A stretch of 26,949 nt of DNA from Fibrobacter sp. UBA4373 (GTDB lineage: Bacteria > Fibrobacterota > Fibrobacteria > Fibrobacterales > Fibrobacteraceae). The position numbers and the translations under genes were made by a program. The notes under the pieces are model-generated. The model saw only the letters and a program-made list of their open reading frames with translations, had not been told where the DNA came from and did not search any database. Shown here one piece after another: positions 22,314 through 26,949 of this stretch; within the stretch, counting starts at the first letter, position 1, and each line of letters starts with the position of its first letter. The stretch lies in the NCBI GenBank assembly GCA_002390045.1, contig DGSB01000071.1:1-26949 (forward strand), written 5' to 3'.

Positions 22314-22556
22314 TCAGTTTTTCTGACATTCACGGCCAAAAAAAATGACGTTTCTGAGTCCGATGTCAGATTGCAGTTTCTTGATGGCTCTGCTCTTATT
22401 CTGGAGTTTCACCCAGACATGGTCGGCGAGAGGGTTGCCTTCTTCGTCTCTGATTTGAGTCAGGATGGCAACGGTTTTGTTGTCCGAAGTTCTGCCGAGT
22501 CTGCCGAAGCTGGCGCTATAAGAATGCTGCGTAAGCGTTGTTCCAAGATTCCTCAT
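22314..22556 (-). CDS. Small conserved-looking protein, possibly frameshifted at an 8-T run
   Basis: Protein of 80 residues. ATG 22556 has a GAGAGGA Shine-Dalgarno 7 bases ahead. The middle part (TVAILTQIRDEEGNPLADHV, then WVKLQN) looks like a small beta-rich domain I have seen in accessory-region proteins without a known function. In the read frame the chain ends soon after an 8-T run (complement of 22338-22345). A one-base slip there would open a different tail (LAVNVRKTDIKVKKRAHVSF, then CVIKSNINKEQ) that fits the domain's basic, beta-like character better. That frame has no stop before the HTH-PIN gene. It is upstream of the four-gene cassette on the same strand, 71 bases from the HTH-PIN start. 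Direct repeat copy B lies 40 bases upstream. Confidence 0.55.
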   Translation of the reverse strand: MRNLGTTLTQHSYSASFGRLGRTSDNKTVAILTQIRDEEGNPLADHVWVKLQNKSRAIKKLQSDIGLRNVIFFGRECQKN

Positions 22557-22595
22557 AAAATGTCCTCTCTTTTGAGTCAGGAGGGATTTTCCCGC

Positions 22596-22641
22596 CTTCG
22601 TTTGCAGATGTAGAAACCCTAAAAGGGACAAAAAGGGACAA
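22596..22641. repeat. 46-bp direct repeat, copy B
   Basis: Partner of 18201-18246 (43 of 46 identical, same orientation). It holds two GGGACAAA units 10 bp apart. On the minus strand it sits 40 bases before the 80-residue gene, in promoter or leader position. A TTTTTGTCCC element on the opposite strand lies at 22736-22745, just upstream of the plus-strand operon. Confidence 0.9.
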
Positions 22642-22709
22642 AGAAAAATGTGGAAAAATGGCGTTTTTTCGCTAAAATTGGCGGTTTGGGGCAAATTTCG
22701 CCAATAGCC

Positions 22710-22739
22710 TTGATTTTTTAATGTGAAAAAAAATATTTT
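22710..22739 (+). promoter_or_regulatory. Possible promoter of the six-Cys operon
   Basis: TTGATT (22710-22715) and TATTTT (22734-22739) are separated by 18 bp in a very A+T-rich stretch directly upstream of the first gene. It fits a sigma-70-like promoter loosely. The resulting leader would be short and contain the TTTTTGTCCC element shared with the direct repeats. Confidence 0.3.
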
Positions 22740-22758
22740 TGTCCCTCAAGGAAATTTT

Positions 22759-23370
22759 ATGAATGAAAAAAATCCTTTTATAGATCAGATCAAGGAAAAA
22801 GTCCAAAAGGCACGAACGCTTATCAAGGATACTGTTCAAGAAGTTGCTGATGATAGTGGCCTTTCGACAAAAGAAGGCCGTGAGGAAATTCTAAAAAGGG
22901 CGAAAGCCGCTGCTGATAAGGCGAAAGAGTCTGTAATTCATACTGCTCAGCGTGGGACGTCTGCAACAAAAAGAGCGGCGAATCAAACGATTAGAATGGC
23001 ACATGCAAAAAGTGAAAAAATAAAGACCACAATAAAAGGTAAAGTTGATAATATGAAGGTGAATAAAGTGGCTAAAAAAAAGAGTGTTAAGGGAGCCGCT
23101 ATTGTAGCTGCCGGGCTTGCCGCTGGTGAAATTGGTGTGGGCGCAGGTGTAGCTGTTGATGATGCCGATACTCATTGTGCATATTTCTCTCTTGAACAAG
23201 AATACTATTTGATGCAGGCCTGTGTACGTTCTTGTGGTTCTGACCGCAGTGATAAATGTGCCGAAAAAATTAAAGAATTTGAATGTAAAAAAAAGAAAGA
23301 TTATTCAGAGTCTATGAATGATTTAGAAAATTCTTGCCCGATAGGAAATCCTTATAGGTATAGATATTAA
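22759..23370 (+). CDS. Membrane protein with N-terminal helical region and six-Cys C-terminal module
   Basis: Protein of 203 residues, not recognised. ATG 22759 is preferred over 22723 because AAGGA lies 6 bases ahead. Residues 1-105 are a highly charged Lys/Ala/Glu-rich helical region without a signal peptide (EKVQKARTLIKDTVQEVADD), of the YtxH or apolipoprotein style. Residues 110-133 are one Gly/Ala-rich membrane helix (GAAIVAAGLAAGEIGVGAGV). The C-terminal 65 residues hold six cysteines (140, 155, 159, 167, 176, 193). The same module recurs in the third gene of the operon (EYYLMQACVRSCG here, EYKLMVACLNSCG there). If the N-terminus is cytoplasmic, the Cys module lies in the periplasm, where disulfides are possible. 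It is separated from the next gene by 16 bases. Confidence 0.75.
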   Translation: MNEKNPFIDQIKEKVQKARTLIKDTVQEVADDSGLSTKEGREEILKRAKAAADKAKESVIHTAQRGTSATKRAANQTIRMAHAKSEKIKTTIKGKVDNMKVNKVAKKKSVKGAAIVAAGLAAGEIGVGAGVAVDDADTHCAYFSLEQEYYLMQACVRSCGSDRSDKCAEKIKEFECKKKKDYSESMNDLENSCPIGNPYRYRY

Positions 23371-23386
23371 TTTAAGTGAAGTGATT

Positions 23387-23881
23387 ATGACCGACAAAGT
23401 TCAACAATGGCGAAATCTGCGAAACGAGCTTGATGATATGCTTAAAGCTCGTGAAAAGAAGTACGCCGAAGCGGTCAAGGAATACTATAAAGAAAATCCT
23501 AAAGACGTTAGCGAAAAAAAGTCTTCTAGCAAAAAGTTCGGTGTAAAAAACAATTATGATGAATTTTCTTATGACAATTGCGTCGAGAAAAAATACTGGA
23601 AGAAGCGACCGAAAGGTGATAAGCTCTCGACGTCCGAGCTATTGAAAGACCGACCGGAACCTAATAGGCTTGAACCCGCAATAGCGTTCTTTGAAAAATT
23701 GAAGTTGTTTTTAGCGGCGAAAGATTGCCAAAAACCGGAACAATGGATTTTTGAAAAGTTTGGTCAGGATTTTTTGAACAGCTTCAGAAAAGAAGTGATT
23801 GAACCCATTAAACAAGAAAAGGAGAATCAGCTCTTTTCCGGGATGAAAGATGAAAATGGAAGGGATGAATTTGATTTTTAG
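23387..23881 (+). CDS. Hydrophilic protein of unknown function
   Basis: Protein of 164 residues from ATG 23387; a GTG at 23381 would add two residues. No signal peptide, membrane segment or recognised domain. Residues 1-50 are a charged, probably coiled-coil helix (DMLKAREKKYAEAVKEYYKE). A Lys/Ser-rich linker follows, then a more structured C-terminal part with FFEKLKLFLAAKDCQKPEQW and FGQDFLNSFRKEVIEPIKQE. It is likely cytosolic. It lies between two membrane-linked proteins that share a six-Cys domain and is separated from the next gene by only 3 bases, so it is probably a functional partner of those two. Confidence 0.7.
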   Translation: MTDKVQQWRNLRNELDDMLKAREKKYAEAVKEYYKENPKDVSEKKSSSKKFGVKNNYDEFSYDNCVEKKYWKKRPKGDKLSTSELLKDRPEPNRLEPAIAFFEKLKLFLAAKDCQKPEQWIFEKFGQDFLNSFRKEVIEPIKQEKENQLFSGMKDENGRDEFDF

Positions 23882-23884
23882 ATT

Positions 23885-24556
23885 ATGAAAAAATTATTGT
23901 TAATTTGTTTTATCTTAGTTGTAGCCTTGCTCACCTCTTGCGACGATCAAAAGAGAGAATGTGTCGCCAGAGCAACGAAATGCTTGACTGATGACGCTTA
24001 CCGTGATTCTCTTTATAGAGGCTGGAGACCTCCGGTAAACAAGGATTCCTTGGTGGATTCTCTTTTTGCAATGTTGCGTGAACAGCGTCAAATGTTGCTT
24101 GATATGAAAGCTGAGCGAAATGTCGGTTTTTCTGATTCTGCCAAGAAACCGAATGTTGAAATGCTGCCTGTTGTTGAAAAGCCTAATGTCGCTCCGCTTG
24201 TTGAAAATATAGAGGAACCCGTAAGAGAGGAAAACGCCAAAGGCATTGCAAATGAGACTACTGAAAATGCTGGAAGTCAGCCTGAAGAGCGTAAGTGGGG
24301 TAAGCTTGTGACTGGAGCCGGAGCTGCTATAGTCGGAGCCGCTATTGGTGCTGCTGTTATGGATAAATTGCAGTGCAACGAACGCTTGGATATAACGGTT
24401 GAGTACAAGTTGATGGTGGCTTGCCTTAATAGCTGTGGTTATGATGAAGAAACTATTGAAAAATGCGGTGCTGGTATAATGCAGTGGCTTTGCAAGGAAA
24501 AAGAAAAAGCCGAAACGATTATGAATCGAGTGAGTAATTCTTGTGTAATTAAATAA
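23885..24556 (+). CDS. Lipoprotein with the same membrane-helix + six-Cys C-terminal module
   Basis: Protein of 223 residues. The N-terminus MKKLLLICFILVVALLTSC is a lipoprotein signal (LTSC, lipid Cys19). A Pro/Glu/Val-rich spacer (about 75-135) leads to a Gly/Ala helix (TGAGAAIVGAAIGAAVMD, 143-160) and a six-Cys tail (164, 180, 184, 194, 203, 220). The Cys spacing (x15, x3, x9, x8, x16) nearly equals that of the first gene in the operon (x14, x3, x7, x8, x16), and shared residues include EY-LM-AC, SCG, KC, NSC-I. The combination of an N-terminal lipid anchor and an internal helix is unusual. The Shine-Dalgarno is weak, so coupling to the gene 3 bases upstream is likely. Function unknown. 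Confidence 0.75.
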   Translation: MKKLLLICFILVVALLTSCDDQKRECVARATKCLTDDAYRDSLYRGWRPPVNKDSLVDSLFAMLREQRQMLLDMKAERNVGFSDSAKKPNVEMLPVVEKPNVAPLVENIEEPVREENAKGIANETTENAGSQPEERKWGKLVTGAGAAIVGAAIGAAVMDKLQCNERLDITVEYKLMVACLNSCGYDEETIEKCGAGIMQWLCKEKEKAETIMNRVSNSCVIK

Positions 24557-24956
24557 GATTTATAAAACAATGATAATTGTAATCTTCAATGGAGGATGAT
24601 TTTTTCTATATTCTCTTCCGCTGATAATTAATCCTGCTGACAGCGTATTCGATTCGGGCAGGAAGTTTCACTATCTGCTTGAGGTCGTCTCCCTTTGCGA
24701 AATTGACGCTTTGCAAATCGAGACAGTTGCCCTGTGGGGAACCGGCCCCGTGGCTATCAACGTAGAGCACCGTCTGCAAACGCGGACGTAAAAACCATGT
24801 CGTAAACTGGTTTGCAAACGATTGCCGATAATAATAATCGGCAGCGTTAGAAGTGCTCTAAGATCGTCCGGTAATTGTTTGTGAACTGCAATTTAAAACA
24901 AGGTGATAGAGAATTCTCGGTCGCCTATTCGCCGCTTGTCGGCAAAAGGATATTTA
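24557..24956. other. 400-base stretch without an intact gene
   Basis: No complete gene with start and ribosome-binding site is visible. The right half holds a 7-bp hairpin (TGCCGAT 24823-24829 with ATCGGCA 24837-24843, loop AATAATA) without a T-run. The left half contains an open minus-strand frame listed separately as a possible remnant. The stretch separates the plus-strand six-Cys operon from the Rpn nuclease gene and probably contains the latter's promoter. Confidence 0.5.
24606..24857 (-). pseudogene. Possible 3' remnant of a degraded gene
   Basis: A minus-strand frame of 84 codons stays open from just after a TAG at 24858-24860 to a TAG at 24606-24608, with no ATG. The translation looks protein-like (NQFTTWFLRPRLQTVLYVDS, then FAKGDDLKQIVKLPARIEYA) and codon use resembles the neighbours. 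The opposite strand in the same register is also partly open, so direction is uncertain. It could be the tail of a gene cut by an Rpn-related rearrangement. No family is recognised. Confidence 0.3.
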
Positions 24957-26009
24957 GTGAATAGAGAACAGTACGCAAACATGCTCAAGGACATCTGCGA
25001 AACGCATAAGCAGGGAGGCGATGTCCCGGAGTGTATCGCAAAATACAAGGAACGTTACAAGTATGTCTACATTTATAACGACAACATTTTCAAGATGCTT
25101 TTCGGCACTCCTGAAAACGAGTCGATCACGGTAGATTTTTTGAATGCGGTCCTTTGCCTTCATGGAAGCGATTGCCTGGAGCATCTCGACTTTGTAAATC
25201 CGGCGGAGCCCGGGGCGTTTAGCAAGAGCATTACATCGGACGTTGTAATGACCGCGCAAAGCCTGGAACGGATTGTGCTGGAGGTGCAGCACATTGAAGA
25301 CGAAAGCTTTAGAGGCCGCCTCGTGTTTTATGCAGCAAAGCATACGGTTGCAAATCTCGTGAAGGGGCAGGGATATAATTTGCGCAATCTGAATTTGATC
25401 AGCTTGCAAATGTTTGACGCTTTCCCGGAATCGAGAAATTATTTGCACACGGTCCGACTCAAAAATCAGGAGAACAAGGATTTTTACAAGAAGCAGACGT
25501 TTACACTTGTCGAAATCCCGAAATTTTTGAAGGGCAAATACGATGCTGACAATAGCATGTTGGCTCAATGGCTTCGAGTCATTGACGGTATGAATCGGGA
25601 ATGTCCCGTGGCGGTGTCGGATGACTCGCCGTTTGCTCGTTTGCAGGAAAAAGCCAGATTGAGTATATTTACGGAAGAATTTCTGGTAAGTGAGGCTGTC
25701 AAAATGGCTGATCGTGAATATGAACTTTACGTTGAAAAGAAACATGCCCGTGCTGAAGGCCTTGAAGAAGGTCGTGCCGCGGGTCGGGTAGAAGGTCGTG
25801 CAGAAGGTCGTGCAGAAGGTCGTGCAGAAGGTCGCGCAGAAGGTCGCGCAGAAGGTCGTGCAGAAGGCTTGGTGGAAGGCCGTGCTGATGAACGTCGTGA
25901 AATGGCGAAAGCCATGCTTGCCGATGGCGATTCTGTAGAAAAGGTTGCGCGAATTTCGAAGCTTTCAGAAGAGGATGTCCTTTCCTTGAAAGCTAGCCTT
26001 GGTCGATAA
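24957..26009 (+). CDS. Rpn family PD-(D/E)XK nuclease / putative transposase
   Basis: Recombination-promoting nuclease family protein (PD-(D/E)XK 'transposase' type), 350 residues from GTG 24957, which has AAGGA 7 bases ahead. A GTG at 24903 would add 18 residues. The core begins YKYVYIYNDNIFKMLFGTPE and contains the catalytic set Asp95 (SDVVM), Glu109 and Gln111 (LEVQ), with FYAAKHTVANLVKGQGYNLR following. Family members cut DNA and promote RecA-independent recombination, often in multicopy in anaerobes. The C-terminal part is a helical tail built on EGRA repeats (about 262-300) and ends with a helix-turn-helix-like unit (VEKVARISKLSEEDVLSLKA) typical of this family. A rho-independent terminator follows 36 bases after the stop. 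Confidence 0.9.
   Translation: MNREQYANMLKDICETHKQGGDVPECIAKYKERYKYVYIYNDNIFKMLFGTPENESITVDFLNAVLCLHGSDCLEHLDFVNPAEPGAFSKSITSDVVMTAQSLERIVLEVQHIEDESFRGRLVFYAAKHTVANLVKGQGYNLRNLNLISLQMFDAFPESRNYLHTVRLKNQENKDFYKKQTFTLVEIPKFLKGKYDADNSMLAQWLRVIDGMNRECPVAVSDDSPFARLQEKARLSIFTEEFLVSEAVKMADREYELYVEKKHARAEGLEEGRAAGRVEGRAEGRAEGRAEGRAEGRAEGRAEGLVEGRADERREMAKAMLADGDSVEKVARISKLSEEDVLSLKASLGR
25791..25862. repeat. Six-copy 12-bp tandem repeat (Glu-Gly-Arg-Ala) in the Rpn gene
   Basis: Six copies of gaaggtcgYgca start at 25791, 25803, 25815, 25827, 25839 and 25851, differing only at the Arg third base (CGT or CGC). Degenerate copies lie on both sides. Each unit encodes EGRA, so slippage lengthens or shortens the helical tail by four residues without frameshift. 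Confidence 0.95.
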
Positions 26010-26033
26010 TTTCGCAACAGGTCTTCACAAAGT

Positions 26034-26804
26034 TCAATAACGTTGCCCGTCTTCGAGGAGGCGGGTATTTTCTGTTTTTTCTAGCGTTTGGATGTTGACA
26101 TAGTTGTCAATAATCAGCACCGACTTCTTCGCCATGCCGTAAATCTGCGCGTAAGCGACGTCCGCCTCCAGCTTGTGGCCGTTCAGAATCAGGAAGTGCC
26201 TGAAAAACGAAGGATCAACGAAATTTTCCATGACCATCCGGAGGTCCACATTGATTTTTTCCAAATCGCTCTGGATATCGCGAACTTCGCCGGAAAGCTC
26301 CTTTACTTCAGCGGAAACCGTTGCGATTTCGCGCGTGTTTTGAACAGTCTGTGCTGCAATCTGGGCAATTCCCGCTGTCCCGAGCAGTTGATGGTTTTCA
26401 GCAACGATATAGTCCTTCATCTGCTTGAAAAGGCGAATCAAAGCCTTGCTTTGAGCAGTCGCCCGTTCGCCCTTGAGCACAGTCATAAGCATGTAGATGC
26501 CCTGTTCGGTAAAAACGTAGGGACTGGTTTTTGAGTATTTTCCCTGTTCTAGGGTCAAAAATTTTGACCCTAGAATTTCGCGATATTCCGTCCTCGTCAA
26601 CTGAAACCGGAAATCGTCATCAAATTTCTCGATATTATTCTTGACTTGTTGATTGAATGCTTTGGTGCTATACCCATAAATCTCGGCCAAGTCGGCATCG
26701 AGCATCACCTTGACCCCGCGAATGGTGTATATCCGCGATTTCAACAGGGTTTCGTCGATGAGTGGGAACTCTGCAACGGCCAATTTATCAGTTTTTCTTG
26801 CCAT
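26034..26804 (-). CDS. ORF6N-domain phage-type protein, C-terminally truncated
   Basis: Protein of 256 residues. The start ATG 26804 has GAGG 7 bases ahead. Residues 15-105 are an ORF6N domain (IYTIRGVKVMLDADLAEIYG, FDDDFRFQLTRTEY), a DNA-binding module of phage antirepressor-like proteins. Residues 130-200 form a coiled-coil (VSAEVKELSGEVRDIQSDLE). Then comes a conserved C-terminal stretch (DPSFFRHFLILNGHKLEADV, AKKSVLIIDNYVNIQTLE). As I remember relatives, the chain continues beyond this point for another 80 or so residues of a PLD-like or phosphoesterase-like domain. Here it departs after TLE into 13 residues encoded by the reverse complement of the neighbour's terminator. The gene is probably truncated at that junction and its activity is uncertain. 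Confidence 0.85.
   Translation of the reverse strand: MARKTDKLAVAEFPLIDETLLKSRIYTIRGVKVMLDADLAEIYGYSTKAFNQQVKNNIEKFDDDFRFQLTRTEYREILGSKFLTLEQGKYSKTSPYVFTEQGIYMLMTVLKGERATAQSKALIRLFKQMKDYIVAENHQLLGTAGIAQIAAQTVQNTREIATVSAEVKELSGEVRDIQSDLEKINVDLRMVMENFVDPSFFRHFLILNGHKLEADVAYAQIYGMAKKSVLIIDNYVNIQTLEKTENTRLLEDGQRY
26046..26081 (+). terminator. Rho-independent terminator of the Rpn gene
   Basis: CCCGTCTT (26046-26053) pairs with GAGGCGGG (26058-26065) with some G-U pairs over a CGAG tetraloop. The T-rich run TATTTTCTGTTTTTTC (26066-26081) follows. It lies 36 bases after the Rpn stop and overlaps the last codons of the opposing ORF6N gene. Confidence 0.75.
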
Positions 26805-26890
26805 AATAATCCTCTAGCCCGCACGGCATATGCGAACGTTATAAACGGTTTAAATTGCGAACACACTGTGGACGCAATTAGGGTTTATTT

Positions 26891-26949
26891 ATGTTTTGGG
26901 ATGCTCTTGCAATATTGTTGGCGAGGGTTTTCCTCGGCGTTACCTGGCG
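26891..26949 (+). CDS. Possible start of a membrane protein (runs off the window)
   Basis: ATG 26891 opens a frame of 19 codons to the window edge, reading MFWDALAILLARVFLGVTW, a hydrophobic stretch like a first membrane helix. AGGG lies 8 bases upstream as a weak Shine-Dalgarno. It is divergent from the ORF6N gene with 86 bases between. Too little is visible to name it. Confidence 0.35.
   Translation, partial: MFWDALAILLARVFLGVTW

Noticed and set aside
22215..22613. 132-codon plus-strand frame
   Set aside because: Antisense to the 80-residue gene, which has a clear Shine-Dalgarno and protein-like sequence.
25727..26017. Minus-strand Arg-Pro-Ser repeat protein
   Set aside because: Complement of the EGRA repeat in the Rpn gene, with no start signal.
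1..26949. tRNA, rRNA and CRISPR arrays
   Set aside because: No cloverleaf-type sequence, rRNA stretch or regularly spaced repeat with variable spacers was seen on reading; the only regular repeats are inside coding linkers.

Overview
The window looks like a Fibrobacter-type (Fibrobacterota) chromosome. The best taxonomic marker is a lipoprotein ending in a FISUMP domain (the Fibrobacter succinogenes major paralogous domain) behind a poly-serine linker. A second lipoprotein has a similar Ser/Lys/Asp linker. The domain content, the class III ribonucleotide reductase and the Rpn/ORF6N accessory genes fit an anaerobic gut or rumen bacterium. The assignment rests on sequence recognition only.

Positions 1-17317 are mostly ordinary chromosome. 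They hold the 5' part of a RecD2-type helicase, a 31-residue mS38/bS22-like ribosomal protein gene, a queuosine-precursor transporter (YhhQ), and a divergent yejB-yejE-ATPase peptide transporter operon that lacks a binding protein. Next come a lipoprotein/outer-membrane-protein pair, the anaerobic nucleotide-reduction operon nrdG-nrdD-trxB, a MATE exporter, a CDF cation transporter and the FISUMP lipoprotein. Two features of the nrd operon stand out. NrdD carries a C-terminal redoxin domain (CPNC) and is followed 3 bases later by thioredoxin reductase. Upstream of nrdG are two NrdR-box-like palindromes whose start positions differ by 31 bp.

Positions 17253-24556 are accessory and visibly richer in A+T. 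A trio of small genes (36-residue Gly-rich peptide, HicA-like protein, zinc-ribbon-like protein) lies downstream of a tight four-gene operon on the minus strand: (1) XRE HTH + PIN nuclease + ankyrin repeats in one chain, (2) radical SAM with a SPASM-like Cys region, (3) P-loop kinase fused to a HAD phosphatase, (4) a uracil-PRTase-like phosphoribosyltransferase. I do not recognise this combination. It is the best candidate here for an undescribed system, possibly synthesis or turnover of a nucleotide-like metabolite tied to a PIN RNase effector. The island is bracketed by two 46-bp direct repeats (43/46 identical) that contain iterated GGGACAAAA units. Beyond it a plus-strand operon encodes two proteins that share an unrecognised membrane-helix plus six-cysteine C-terminal module, with a hydrophilic protein between them.

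Positions 24557-26949 are a mobile-element scar zone. They hold a 400-base stretch with no intact gene but a possible gene remnant, an Rpn-family PD-(D/E)XK nuclease with a 12-bp tandem repeat in its tail, a rho-independent terminator, and a phage-type ORF6N protein whose C-terminus appears cut off at that terminator. A further gene may begin at the right edge.
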